Part shown: positions 23,770 to 35,599 of the stretch, piece after piece | Layout of the letters: every line of letters starts with the position of its first letter | Numbering within the stretch: position 1 is the stretch's first letter | NCBI RefSeq assembly: GCF_040954645.1 | Contig: NC_092806.1 | Location: 28,855,644 to 28,919,643 of the forward strand | Source of the DNA: Diabrotica undecimpunctata | Taxonomy: Eukaryota; Arthropoda; Insecta; Coleoptera; Chrysomelidae | Length of the DNA: 64,000 nucleotides | Direction of reading: 5' to 3' | Program-made: the position numbers and the translations under genes | The notes under the pieces: model-generated | Databases searched by the model: none | What the model was told of the DNA's origin: nothing | Seen by the model: only the letters and a program-made list of their open reading frames with translations

Positions 23770-24565
23770 AAAATTAGGCTCATTAAAAGAGAGTAAATTA
23801 ATTATGAAAGAAAAGCTCCTATTTGAGATTTGCTACGTAAGTTTTTTTTATTGAACCCTCAAAACCCCCCTGGTAACGCATTGTACGGACATGCGTTAAT
23901 AGGGACTGAATAGACATACATACAGTAGTAGAGAACCTGAAACATTGAACTATATTTTGCATGACTGCGGTGTACTAGATTGCAGACGGTAGTGACTCTT
24001 TGGAAACTAACAAGTGACTCCAGAAACATATGGTATTCATTCAATAGATATTTAAAAGTTGGTACAGGGTTCCAGAATTCTGAAATGAGTATCATGGATA
24101 AATGGAAGATGTATAGTAACCCAATTCACTGCAGTAGGATTGATTTAAAACATACAGCTTCCAAAAAAGGCCCATTAAGATAGTGCCAACTCATCTTACG
24201 CCTTACGATTCCTATCTAAAACCTGCATTAAAAAGAATAATATGGTAGTTTGTTAAACTTAAAAAGAAAAAGCGACACGCATATTGAATCAGCTGTCGAA
24301 AAGACTTCCGGCATTATTTGAACAATTGGTAGGTAAAGTAAAGGTGTAAACTGAAAGTGATAATAAGTAAATATATGTGAAGTCACAATATAATGTTTTA
24401 CAGCGTAAGTCTCGTCATTGAATAGCCACATATCGTGTACTTAAAGAATTACGTGAGCATAATTTCGCCTGGGATATAGGTAAGTATGTCAAGTATGTTC
24501 TCCAAACTTCCTTGAGTTCCGTGGATGGAAACTGACATAAGAATTAGATAAGATGGCATCTAGTA
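23770..24565. other. Intron stretch, possible unclassified repeat
   Basis: AT-rich intron with a short frame at 23980-24183 that resembles no family I recognise. No inverted termini or RNA gene is visible. Confidence 0.4.
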
Positions 24566-24569
24566 AGTA

Positions 24570-26030
24570 ATTACACTTCAGACCAGGTAATGTCACTCAC
24601 CACCTACATCGAAGCGGGTTTCCAAAGAAGACTTAAAACTTCAGCGGCATTTATTGATCTCTCGGCAGCTTACGATACAGTATGGAGAGAGGGCCTTATA
24701 TACAAAATTCTCCGTGGAATCCCCTGTAAACCAATAGCACGCCTAATAGATAGCATGCTCAACGACCGAATGTTTCAAGTAGTGATGGGCACAGATATCA
24801 GCCTACCAAAGAAACTTAAGAATGGCCTACCACAGGGGTCAGTGCTCTCTCCACTACTATTTAGCTTATACCTAGCAGATATGCCGGAAACACAGTCAAG
24901 AAAGTTTGGATACGCCGATGACTGGGCCCTCGCTACACGATGCAGAATACTAGAAACGTCTGAAGAAGTTTTGACGGCAGACTTATATGCATTGGGCAAA
25001 TATTTTCGCAAGTGGCGACTTCAACCAAATGCATCCAAAACAGAAGTTTGTTGCTTTCACCTGAACAATAAACTTGCTGGAAAGGAACTCAACATACGGT
25101 TTGAAAATACCATACTTACCCACAACAAAACACCGAAGTACCTGGGCGTAACACTAGACAGAACGCTATCATTTAAAGAGCATTTAACAAAAACTGCCCA
25201 AAAGTTGAGTACAAGAAATAACATTATACAGAAGCTCTGCGGTACCACCTGGGGAGCATCGGTTTTCACTCTCCACTCTACTGCCTTAGCCCTTGTTTTC
25301 TCGACCGCTGAATATTGTGCTCCAGTCTGGCTACACAGTCCACACGTAAAAAAGGTCGACAATCAGCTGCACAGCACTATGAGGATGATAGCTGGTACAA
25401 TTAAATCAACTCCCACCCAATGGCTTCCAGTATTAAGTCACATCCCACCTCCACATTTACGACGAGTCGACGCACTTACACGTGAATACAAAAAGATCAT
25501 GAACAATATAAACCTGCCGATCCACCAAGATACCGAGGATGCACGAAATACCCGTCTCCGTTCTAGAAAACCACCAATGAAAACGGCAAGAATGATACAT
25601 GAGGAGTTCAACATCACGAATGCATGGTCCCAAGAATGGAACGAATGGCAAAATAACATGCCCTGCATTACCCACAAGCCACCAGGTTTTGATCTTCCAC
25701 GCAAAACATGGTCCACTCTAAATAGGATCCGAACCAGACATGGCAGATGTGCATACATGCTACATAAATGGGGAAAGAACCCGTCTCCTCAATGTGACTG
25801 TGGGGAGAACCAAACCATCGACCACATTATTCAAGAGTGTCCCTCAAGATCCTACAATGGTAGCCCTGAAGACTTCCTGTTTGCAACTTCAGAGTCAATT
25901 GATTATATAAATACACTTGATGTTTGTTTGTAACTATTTAAAGTTTGTCAAATACCTATATTACTAGTGTTTGTGTATTTGTTCTAAATGTGTTGTAATT
26001 GCCATACGATAAATAAATAAATACACTTCA
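24570..26030 (+). mobile_element. Jockey-group non-LTR retrotransposon, family F, 5' truncated but with intact frame
   Basis: An uninterrupted 447-residue frame (24590-25933) begins inside RT. It has AAFIDLSAAYDTVWREGL (motif A), LKNGLPQGSVLSPLLFSLYL (motif B), RKFGYADDWALATR (YADD), TPKYLGVTLDRTL, and a C-terminal CDCGENQTIDHIIQECP zinc cluster. The 3' end has an AATAAATAAATA tail near 26010. It has no frame breaks, unlike nearly all other copies here, and so is probably the most recent large insertion. It sits between the two alternative trio exons. Confidence 0.92.
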
Positions 26031-26226
26031 ACGTTTAAATAATAAAAAAGTGTGAGTTTAATGCGACATAATGTCACACTAGTACCATAATTTACTTTAG
26101 TTTTTTATCTGTTGTCACTTAAGTCGATGAAGAATCACACCAAGTTCTTAATGTTACCTCTTCTCTGAGTAGTATTATACAAGTAAGTATGTAAAAATTA
26201 CTCATGGTGATGGTTTTTGGTGACAG

Positions 26227-26310
26227 GTTCATAGTACCAGTAAGAAACTACTTTATCAGTTGGATCATTTGGTGCAAGTCTGCAACCAACCTGGAAAGGA
26301 TAAAAAACAT
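26227..26310 (+). CDS. trio: Trio exon, alternative version b of the repeat 2/3 linker helix
   Basis: A 28-codon exon in phase 0 at both ends follows GTGACAG and ends at GTAAAT. The translation begins VHSTSKKLLYQLDHLVQVC and ends in a basic tail, GKDKKH, in contrast to the acidic/serine tail of version a. It corresponds to the SLLDKL-type helix after the AYSEV motif of vertebrate Trio. The longest retroelement open frame in the window ends about 200 bases upstream, between versions a and b. Confidence 0.82.
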
Positions 26311-26720
26311 GTAAATACAATTTCTTTTCTATTAATATTTAGATAATCTAGAATAGCTAACAAAAAGTTGTGTTATACTTAGACGTTTTTCTTTTCTACC
26401 TTTAAACATAATACACTTAATATTTTTTTAGTTATAAAGAAGAGATTATTGTGCCTCAGAATCTCTTCCTATTTGAGTTTTTGATAGGTATGTCTTATTA
26501 GTTAGATTTGGTGTCATTTACAATAAATGTGTAATGTCCAAGTCTCTTATAATAAATGAACAACGGACAATCTAAAAATTTAGTAATGAAGTATGTTACT
26601 GAAGTTTCAAGTTTTTTAATCAACATACAATTTTTTTTCAACAGTTTTACAACCTGGTTTTCGGCGATTGACGTATATACAATTCTTTCTTCTACGTGAG
26701 ACATACCCTTCTCTAGATTA

Positions 26721-26786
26721 ATTTCTTCATTTTGTATATACAGTGACGAGCAAATTTCTTCATTTTGTATATACAGTGAGGAGCAG
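26721..26786. repeat. Tandem duplication, two 33-bp units
   Basis: ATTTCTTCATTTTGTATATA plus CAGTGACGAGC-type sequence is repeated at 26721-26753 and 26754-26786 with one difference (GACGAGC versus GAGGAGC). Confidence 0.9.
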
Positions 26787-27224
26787 GGTGATTTTTTGGC
26801 ATACACATCATACTAGTGACGTTTGCATTTGGGCATGATGACGTAATTTATGATAATTTTAAATGATAGTAGGAGTGATTTTCTAGCTGTGAAAGGCTAT
26901 TCGATTCTCTATTCAATGATAAACATTAACATAATTCTCGGGTCTGCTGAATAAAGCACATAGTCAAAATAGGGCACTTTTCAGGATACACAAAAAAGTA
27001 ATTTGTGATTTTTTGGCAATTAGATAACAGATACTTTTTTTATGTTGTTAGATACCTTCTTGGCTTCAAACTATTACTACAATAAAACATAATACAAAAC
27101 AGTTAAGAAGTTTTTTATTTGTTTTATGTTCATTGGTTCAAAATAAAATATGTGTTTTAGTTTACTACAGAATTATACATAATTTATTAACATAGTTACT
27201 TTAAAATTCGGGTTCTTGGTGATT

Positions 27225-28520
27225 TTCCACAATATCTGGATCTGTGTTACGCAAATTTTCTGTTGACGGTAAATTGTTGAAAAATATCTGGTATCAAGGG
27301 CAGCAGTGACAACAAGTCGTTTCGTTTCTCGTTACAAATTGGCCATGGCTGATTAGAAATAACAGATATTGTATAAGAGATCGCAGCAGATCCCCTGCGT
27401 TTCAGATTTAAGAATTTAAACGGCACATCTCTATGTAAGCAATCTTTTAATAACAGAACACCAAAATCTTTTTCGTACCTTAACCACTTTGTCTGTAGCT
27501 ACTTAAAATGTTTATTATTTACATCTTTATGTCTTTGAACTAGCGGGCCATCTGTAATCTTCATTTGAACTACGTCAAATTTGGGACTGTTAGATTTTAG
27601 TAGCTGCATCTAGTTATGGGGATGGTAAATCTGTATTTCGTATTTTTCCTTTTTTCTTTTTAATTATGCTATGGGCGGTATCCACTTCTAGGTGACTATG
27701 TCCCGGTATCATAAATTTATGATCTCTTGTATCGATATTGGGTGTTTGTAGAGCCCATGTGAACATTGCACTTACGTGGGAGTTTCTATTTTGACCTGCA
27801 GACGTGTCAGAGTAGAAGATGACGTGTTTTACGTTTGTCGATAGGGAGGTCTTCAAATGTTTGTATAAACAGGAGGCAATTTGGTTAGCCCCTCGAGCAG
27901 CAATAGTTTCGTACCACAAATAGCACGAGGCTTCTACAGTTCTGTTGTCATGTATTGTTAGGTTGTAAGTCCATAATTGTCTTTTATAAAAAGCAACTGA
28001 GGAACTTAATGATGGTGTGGGCAGACACTGTTGTAAATCAAATGTGAATGTCTGCACCGTGAAGTCATCTTTACTTAGTGGTGTATCAAACCTTTTCTCC
28101 CGATATGCCTGATCTGCTGATATTTTATGTCTGTCATGTTCACCAGCAAATTCGGCTTTAGATTGTTCGTCTTTACAAAGTTGTATGTGCATGTGAAACT
28201 TATCACAAGTGAAACGAGTATCAATTCGAGGCCTTTTCAATGATAGTTTCATTTTGTGGAATTCGTCTCCATAGATATTGATAGAAACTGGATTTTGGTG
28301 GCATTTTTTGATCATGCATTCTTCGTAATGCTAGGTGGGATGGTAAATATTTCTTCGAAGTAGTGTTTCTTGCGTAATGACTTTCATAGGACGGAAATGA
28401 TTTTATATGAGTTTTTATCTCTTCTTGTCTTTCATCTGAAATTTTATGTTTGGGTGTAAAATTAATGCCACGCATATCATCAGTCTGTGTACCAGCAACA
28501 TATGCTCTTTTTTTAAGGCC
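27225..28520 (-). mobile_element. DDE-type transposase-like gene of uncertain superfamily
   Basis: Minus-strand frames read almost continuously. First comes KKRAYVAGTQTDDMRGINF, then IKTHIKSFPSYESHYARN and KYLPSHLALRRMHDQK. A 233-residue frame follows, with FTVQTFTFDLQQCLPTPSLS, YLWYETIAARGANQIASCL, VIFYSDTSAGQNRNSHVSA and PGHSHLEVDTAHSIIKKKKG. Beyond it is a C-terminal LLLKDCLHRDVPFKFLNL segment. Conserved aspartates in FDLQQ, SDTSAGQN and the GHS..EVDTAHS motif suggest an RNase H-fold catalytic core. I recognise it as a widespread insect transposase-like family, perhaps Sola, but cannot confirm. Only a few breaks are present. No terminal repeats were identified. Confidence 0.6.
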
Positions 28521-28524
28521 ACTG

Positions 28525-29340
28525 TCTTTACATTACAGAATTACATTTGTAATAAAAAATGTAATTTTTTATCATTGAACTATTGTCTTATTAATTATAA
28601 TGTTAATTACTAAAATTATGTAATTTAAGGGTCATTTGACCTCATCATGTGACTAGTTCCAAACACAATATAGACATTTTTCACTGAGGGTGATCTGATA
28701 GGATGGAAAACGTTTTAGAAATTAATAAATCCATTTTGGATAACTTTTAATAAATTTTAATAATACAATTTTATACCATTGTATAAACTTTATTGTAAGT
28801 TTTTTTTTAATTAAAATGTTTTCCAATCGCCATAGATCCTTCTCTCTTTACTAAGTGATCTAAAATTGCAATTTTCGTTTCCGCATAAAAAGATACCTTA
28901 CTGTATTCGATAATTTTGCCCCTTACTGTATTTTATATTTTTATGTCTCACGCTAAAAATTAGGCTAAAAACATTTTCTCATGACGAAAATAAATCCATG
29001 TTTGGTTTTTAGAGCTAGTGTAAGTAGGTATAGAAATCCGTATTATGTGTTCACTTATACACACGCTTACGGCTAAACTTGCAGTTTGTTTTAGTAGCGG
29101 TTGAAGTTTAAATTAAAGTTTACGTTCTCGCTTTAGATATAGAACCAAGTACTAATTAAAGAGTGAATAAATAATTAACTTACAAATTGCTATATGATTT
29201 TACACGTTCAATAATCCGACATCCTCCGCCCACTCCTACACGCGTATGTGCTTCGTCGCGTCAAAGAGTCTAACCTCAAAACTTATCAGGTGCACTGCGT
29301 ACATATCTAATATCTAATTCTACCTGCTGTTTTAAGTGAG
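28525..29340. other. Intron stretch without genes
   Basis: AT-rich intron. Short segments around 28640-28760 look like dispersed-repeat sequence. No frame, inverted repeat or RNA gene was recognised. Confidence 0.4.
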
Positions 29341-29349
29341 AATAGTGTA

Positions 29350-29645
29350 ATTCTGTCAAGTAAACATAAACACAAGAATCTAGCTTTGAAAGATAAAATG
29401 GACATTTTAAAGAAGTTAAATAGTGGAGGAAACATATGCAAATTTACAAAAGAATATGAAGTTGCCGTGCTACCATACACTAAGGAAATCTGGACTAAGA
29501 AAGCATAAAATATTAAGAACTGGTGAATGTATAAAGATGGAAAACTAGATGTAGTTCGTGCAAGATCGTTCTAAACACATTCCTGTATCTGAAGATATCC
29601 TGAAAGCAACAATTCTTTCTTAGGAAATCTATAATGCAGTTGAGA
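29350..29645 (+). pseudogene. Pogo/Tigger-like transposase fragment
   Basis: Translation gives KHKNLALKDKMDILKKLNSG, then KFTKEYEVAV, then in shifted frames a DRSKHIPVSEDILKAT-like segment. This is the N-terminal DNA-binding region (LSLKDK..ILKKL..G) of jerky/Tigger-type pogo transposases. Multiple stops are present and it breaks off near 29645 against a retroelement fragment. Confidence 0.72.
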
Positions 29646-29689
29646 GTGGTCTATTTTGGAGATTTTTGGATTCTGAGCTTAGCTTTTGC

Positions 29690-30195
29690 AAGGAAATCGT
29701 CTGTGTCACTACCTGGTCCTCCCATTTTATTCCAAAATCGATCGAACGTTATCCATTACCATTAGTATTGTCATCTAGGGCCTAGGCTATGTCTCCTTGC
29801 CACGAGTTCTACGTACTGTTCTTTGTCTACTTTTGCATTTAAATCGTCTGATATTATTTTGATGTCACCATTAGGAGCTTCTGTGTATAATTGATTTAGG
29901 GAGTCGTAGAATTCCTCTTTACCATCCTCTGATGCGTCTTAGGTTGACACGTAAACTGAGAATAGAGTTAAATTGTCCTATTTACCCCTTATATGTTACG
30001 GTACAGATTCTTTCCTTAATTCGTTTAAAGTCTCACCTTGGAGCTCTTCTTTTATTACAAAGCCACAGCCTTTTTCATATCGGGTACTTTCATCTGGTAT
30101 CTTTACTTATAGCGACTACTTCAGTTTCTTTATCTTACGTTCAGAAGAAATCAAGTTCGTTTTCAATCTTATTTTGATTATTTTTATGTTTTTCA
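29690..30195 (-). mobile_element. RTE-like endonuclease fragment
   Basis: On the minus strand the sequence reads CGFVIKEELQGETLNELR, LFSVYV, then DASEDGKEEFYDSLNQLY and IKIISDDLNAKVDKEQ. The latter is the PTEDA..E.K..FY..L and GDLNAKVG part of an apurinic-type endonuclease. The element is cut on both sides. It lies against the 3' end of another RTE-like copy starting at 30235, so two elements are juxtaposed. Confidence 0.75.
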
Positions 30196-30234
30196 CGGAA
30201 ACTTTCGAATGTTTCGTATAATTATATATCATTA

Positions 30235-31680
30235 TCATCAACAACCTGTATGCGTCCACTGCTGGACATAGGTCTCCCTCAGCACTTTTCATCTCTCTGT
30301 CGTGTTTGGCTTGCATCCAGTTATTGCTAACACGTTTCATATCGTCAGTCCATCTAGTTGGTGGCCGTCTTTTGCTCCGTATTGCTTCTTGTTTTGGTCT
30401 CCACTCTAAAATACGTTTTGTCCATCGGTTGTCTGATAATCTGGCGACGTGTCCTGCCCAATTCCATTTTAGCGACGCGATTTTTTTTATATCTTCTTAC
30501 AAGTATGTTTTAAAACCGTCTTGAATAGCTTTGGAGAGACGGTGTCTCCTTGTCGTACTCCTCGCTGTATACAGAATTTATTTTTTTTATATCGTCTGTT
30601 GTTTTTGTTCTACGACGTATTTCATCGTTTGGGACTCAGTCTCTCAGAGACACCCAACATCTGGCGCTACATAGCCCTCGGAGTCACGCGAATCTTATTC
30701 CCTACCTTTTTTGTTAATGTTTCCGCTCCATTAATTATTTGCGTCTTGTTCATATTAATCTTAATTCCGACCTCGAAGGAAGCGTGATATAATTTTTCAA
30801 ACATTATTATTGCATCATCTTCATACAATTGGCTATAAGGATAAGGACCATGTCATCTGCAAATCTCAAATGACTCAGCTTCTCTCCATTTATGTTGATA
30901 CCATGCTCGTTTAGAATGCTTTAGTGCCTTCTTACAAGTATGTTTTAAAACCGTTTTGAATAGCTTTGGAGAGACGATGTCTCCTGGTCGTACTCCTCGC
31001 TGTATACAGAATTTATTTGTTTCTTGTTCAGGTAGTCTTACGCTAGCAGTGGTATTTTAGTAGATATATTTGATTACTTTACTGAAGCAATATTCTATTT
31101 GACATTCTTTTAACATGCTTTAACATTTTCTACTGGCTTATGGTATCGAATGCATTCTCGTAGCCCACAAATATCAGTGCTAATGGTTTGTTGTATTCCG
31201 CAGACTTCTCTATCAGGGTCTTTATCACGAGTAAGTGGTCATTAGTGCTGTATCCCGATCTAAATCCAGCTTTTTCTCTAGGTTGATATACATCTAATTT
31301 AGCGTCCATTCTTTTTTTGGTAATTTTTGTGAAGTTTATATGTGTGAAAGCAAAATGATAGGACGGTAGTTTTTTAGATCTCTTATGTCTCCTTGCTTAT
31401 GTAATAAAATAATGACTGCGTTGTTCCATTGAGGAGGAGTTTTTCCTTGATAGATGCGTTCGGTGAAAAGCTTGGCCAAAGCCTGGATAATTTTATTTCC
31501 ACCTAGTTTGATCGCTTCGATCACTACTCCGTCATCGCCAGGGGATTTGTTATTTTTTATTTCTAAAAGTGCCGTGTTGATTTCGTATGGAGTTATTTCT
31601 GGCATTAATTCTGATCCCTGGTTTATGATTTTGAGCAGGAGCTGATCTTGCCTTTCGTCGGTGCCCTCATACATTTAATA
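30235..31680 (-). mobile_element. RTE-like retrotransposon, RT to 3' end, with an internal patch insertion
   Basis: On the minus strand the open frame at 31674-31336 holds TPYEINTALLEIKNNKSPGD (RT start) and KTPPQWNNAVIILLHKQGDI. Further on come a GVRPGD motif, LSHLRFADDMVLI, a VPNDEIRRRTK stretch, WNWAGHVARLSDNRW-like and GRR.PTRWTDDMKRVSNNWM motifs. It ends in a QQWTH-type tail and ATCATCAT run near 30235. An 87-bp copy of the element's own motif-B region interrupts it at 30494-30580. Confidence 0.85.
30481..30593. repeat. 87-bp self-derived insert flanked by a 13-bp direct repeat
   Basis: TTTTTTTTATATC occurs at 30481-30493 and 30581-30593. Between them is a near-identical copy of 30929-31017 (shared start TTCTTACAAGTATGTTTTAA, shared end TATACAGAATTTA). 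Removing the insert plus one 13-bp repeat restores the order of the RTE-like C-terminal coding sequence. Confidence 0.82.
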
Positions 31681-31689
31681 ATTATATAT

Positions 31690-32870
31690 ATTTAACCTTT
31701 TTTCTAAATTAATTGCGTATTATCGATTTCAAAGGTGCCGTTTGGGTGATAGTTCTTTCCACGGAACTGAAAGAACTTTTGTTATATATAATATATATCC
31801 TACATCGTTGTTTTAATTTCTAGACTTCTAAGAAGGTCTATTAGCTATTTTGGAGCTACGGTTGTTACGTGATAGGTTCTTAAAAACATATTCTAGATAT
31901 GTATGGCGTTAGTGAACAATTACTCTGCGTTTTCACAAAATTTGCGTGTTGCTAGTTGTTATGTCCACTTTGCCCATTTTGCAGGAATGACATATCTGAG
32001 GTGTCCAATGCGATTAGCTCAGTTGCTTTAGTTAGATGCGCCTGGAATGAAGTTGGTTTGAACATACATTTTGGAAAGACACAATACATGACAAAGTTGG
32101 TACCAAATGAAAATCCAAAAATCGACTGTATTGTGTTTTCGTGCCCATTGTATCCTCATACATCCATGTTTAAAGTGATTATAAAAAGGTTAAATTCGGT
32201 GAAGTGTTGACTAGTTAAATAAGACGAATTATTGGGCCTATGGCACTTCATGAAAGCTGTTAAGTGTTACACTAACTTTATTTAAGTAAATAAAAAACTG
32301 TTTATTTGGTTTTGGAAAACACAGCTACAATGTGCAAAAGTATAACACAATTTTATAGCTAAGCACGGTAATCTTCCCTGAACTTTTTTGCATGTTATAT
32401 AAAGAGTAGAAATATTGTAAAGCAAGTTTATTTAAATAAGTCGGGTTAGCTCATATTATTCCACATCTTATATTCATATCTCTCTTCATATACCATTATT
32501 GTTAGTTTGTTTTATTTGTTAGTTTCCCTGCTATCTGCAGAAGAGGTTACTGTAAAACACTTACCTATGATCTTTTATAAATCTTTTATATACCTACGTA
32601 CAAGTTTTATGCTCCTTTGAATCCCATTTCGAGATTTTTTTTAAAATGACAATCATTTCGCATTATTTTTCTACATTCTTTAAAAAAGGAAAATAAATTT
32701 GCACTTTTTTTCTTCATATTTTCGTATTTTTTTACATTCTCTCGTTGATCCTGCCTCCACCTGTTTTCTTTCATCTATTGTCTCTATTGGTCTGCCTCTT
32801 CCAGAAAATACCTCAATCTTCCAGAAAAAACTTTTCTAATCCGATTTATAAACAGTATAAAGATTTATAG
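31690..32870. other. Intron stretch without genes
   Basis: AT-rich intron sequence. A short frame at 31956-32210 shows no recognisable similarity. No RNA gene or inverted repeat is evident. Confidence 0.4.
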
Positions 32871-32879
32871 ACAAGGCAT

Positions 32880-33690
32880 GCATGACTTCTTCTTTCTGTT
32901 TGTACTTAGGTCATACTATAATATATTTCCCCTGTTGAGGCTCATCAGATGCTATGTGACTGCATCAGATATTTACAAAATATTTCAGTCTTATTTTCTT
33001 CTTCAGTCAGCGTCCCGATTCTGCACCGCTTACTTTGTGAAACCGCATCCTCTTCTTGGTATTATGTGTTTCTGGACTCCTGTAGGTACTATTTTTAGTA
33101 CCGTGCCTGCTTCCCTGCTTAGCTGTCTTCAGCAACCACCTGACTACATCCTGATTAGATGTTCAATCAGTCTATGAATGTCTCGATGTATCCTCTGTAC
33201 TCAGTTTTTGGCGAGGACATCTCTGATTTTCAGGAGTCTTGTTGTGGCCTGGTGGACGAAGTATCTTATCCAGTTTTCGGCTACCTACCTCAGTGGTGTG
33301 CACTGGAGCCTTTCTTGGATGGTTGCATTTGAAATTTGGTCTTCGCATGTCGATCCCTCTATTAGTCTGTTGCACGCCGTTTCTGTTTTTTCTAGATTCT
33401 TCCAAATGGACTTTGCCGTTGAACTCCATACTAAGAGTGCATACAACATCACAGCCCTAATATAAGCCTGGTATAATTGAATATTATTGCCCTATCATAG
33501 AGGGTTGGTCCTGAAAATGAAAGGTTGGATTAGTCTCTTTGTCATTGATGGTTTTTTCTTGAATTCTTGCATGTTCCTGCGTGAAAAATCTTCTGTCGAG
33601 GTGGACTCCAAGGTACTTGACGACTTCAAGTCTATAAGTTACAAGAGATACAAGTTATAAGATACAAGTTCGTGCTAGTAAGTCTAAAAC
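32880..33690 (-). mobile_element. Jockey-type non-LTR retrotransposon, RT C-terminus and 3' region
   Basis: Minus-strand reading gives LEVVKYLGVHLDRRFFTQEH (RT palm/thumb junction), YIRAVMLYALLVWSS and IWKNLEKTETACNRLI, a typical Jockey-group region after the YADD box. Downstream (32880-33170) is non-coding 3' sequence. Part of it recurs at 48300-48450, for example the GCGTCCCG.TTCTGCACCGC and CTGTAGGTACT blocks. Confidence 0.75.
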
Positions 33691-33859
33691 TTACGCAAAT
33701 TTCACACTACGAAGTGGTCTCGAGTATGTAGGTGCAATCTATATTAGACGACAGATAATAGAAACCATTACGTATCTCTAAATTGAGTACCGGCTGGGCT
33801 GGTAAAATTTGAAACAGTTCTATTTTCCACAAAAAAATTTCTGTAATTATATCTTCATT

Positions 33860-34560
33860 AAGTGCCGTGTCCAAAGAAGGTTGCTTATCATCCTGGCTAT
33901 TTTTATTTTATCCACTGATTCTTTAAATAGTTCAAATGACTACAAGCTGTTTATATTTTCTTGTTGAAATGCTCAACTTCCCATTCATTGTACCAATTTT
34001 GAGAATAGATAGCATCTTTAATGTTCTTACTCCTAATTTCTTTAAAAGATCCCGGCTGCAGATAAACTTTTTTAGTTTATTTAAAACATTTCTAGCTGTT
34101 TCGATTCCTGTTGTTATCACTCTTATTTGATGATTGTTGTGTGATCCAAGTTCTCAAATATTTATATATTCTACTTTTTCCAAATGCATTCGTTTGAGTG
34201 ATAAATATACTAGTACTGATATATTACATACTTGGTATATATTAAGGTTTAATAAAAGTTCATAATTTTCGAGGAAATTGTTTGTATAGTTGATTAATCT
34301 GTGTAATTAAGTTCCTGTGATTACAAGCATGACCGTACCATCCCGGAAACTTATATTATTTACCACCATGCCGTTAATTATGACTATATTATGCCGGTGA
34401 TTTTTGCGAGTTCAAGTCTTTTTCAAAGAATGCTTGGCTATATATGGTAAAAAGGGTTGAGCAACAGAACACATCCCTGTATCACTCCTCTTTTTATCGG
34501 TACCTTTTCGCTAAGTTCTTGTATATTTATTTGAGCCTTCTATTTGTAATTATATAAATG
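33860..34560 (-). mobile_element. Non-LTR retrotransposon RT fragment, family C, decayed
   Basis: Minus-strand reading gives AQINIQELSEKVPIKRGVIQ then GCVLL, matching the ARIRVEGELTEKVSIPRGVR then QGCIL of the copy at 10600. Further on is ITTGIETARNVLNKLKKFIC, matching the RIEMARNTFIKLKNLLC part. The YADD region is destroyed. Confidence 0.75.
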
Positions 34561-34750
34561 TGGTCAAATGTCTGTCCTACCACTATCTGATGAGCTCCAA
34601 TTGGCCGAAACATGTTATACTGTATCCTTGCTATAATTAAGTATGGTCTACATTTTTATTTTATATTTACTTATTCAAATGTATTTTTGGATATATAGAT
34701 TGAGTGATTTATACAAAATTGTTTTAATTTGTGATTGATTTCAAAATTAG

Positions 34751-34945
34751 GGCGAGGGAACAAAATTCGAAAACCGACCGGGTGGTAATCCTGCCGCCGA
34801 CTACAGTGAAGGAGCTAGTCATGTTTTAGCAGTCATACACCAAATATTGAACCACCATCGAGCACTAGAACAAAAATGGCATGCAAAGAAAATCAAACTA
34901 CATCAAAGACTGGCGTTGAGATTGTTTCAAGAAGATGTGAAACAG
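34751..34945 (+). CDS. trio: Trio exon: start of spectrin repeat 3
   Basis: This 65-codon exon in phase 0 at both ends lies between a short acceptor, CAAAATTAG, and a GTAAGT donor. After a glycine/asparagine/proline linker the translation reads YSEGASHVLAVIHQILNHHR, then LEQKWHAKKIKLHQRLALRL and FQEDVKQ. It aligns with the Trio repeat-3 helix VHHVLDVIHEVLHHQRQLE in vertebrates. The acceptor has a weak pyrimidine tract, but conservation and phase leave little doubt. Confidence 0.94.
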
Positions 34946-35239
34946 GTAAGTGGTTTGATAAATCTATCTATAATATTTTCGTCACTGGATTTACGACCTG
35001 TTATAAAATTAGGTTTATATTTTTCTATTAATAACATTAAATGCCACTAAGAGTAAGGTTTATTCGGACTATGGCACGGGGTAATAGTATCTGTTGCTGT
35101 GATAGTGTTTACAGCCAGATAGTTTGTAGTTTGATACAAGTGGAAAATTGGGCACATAATAGACACTGTTAAAGAAAATATCCATATCTTAAAAGTTCTA
35201 TGTGTATTTGGCCTCATCCGATTATTTTTTTATTTTTTT

Positions 35240-35470
35240 CTTCTGGTGCACTGTAATACTAGAGGTTTGGGATCAAGACATGAAAATCTTTCCTAGTCTG
35301 TGTCGCTCTTAGTATTATGCCCTCCAAGCTATGATATTTCGAAGCCACAACATTGTTCTTCTACCTAATCTTCTTCAGCCTTATGTCTTTCTTTTAATTA
35401 TTATTCGTCGCAGATTATATTTGTCACTTCTCATTATATGGCCTAGGTTTGAAGTCTTTCTTTTCTAGCC
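35240..35470 (-). mobile_element. Non-LTR retrotransposon 3' tail, family C
   Basis: Minus-strand reading gives RKTSNLGHIMRSDKYNLRRI and GRRTMLWLRN with breaks, the KLEYLGHIMR.EKY and GRR..SWLKNL motifs of the family-C C-terminus. Confidence 0.65.
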
Positions 35471-35599
35471 GTCTCATGGTATTTAATTAAAATGCACAGG
35501 CGTCAACTCCTGGCAGAAGGACTGACCAAACGTAGCATTTAATAACTCTAATTCAGATGTCGAAGCTTAGTGTATCAAACGACAGAGCTGCATGACAAC

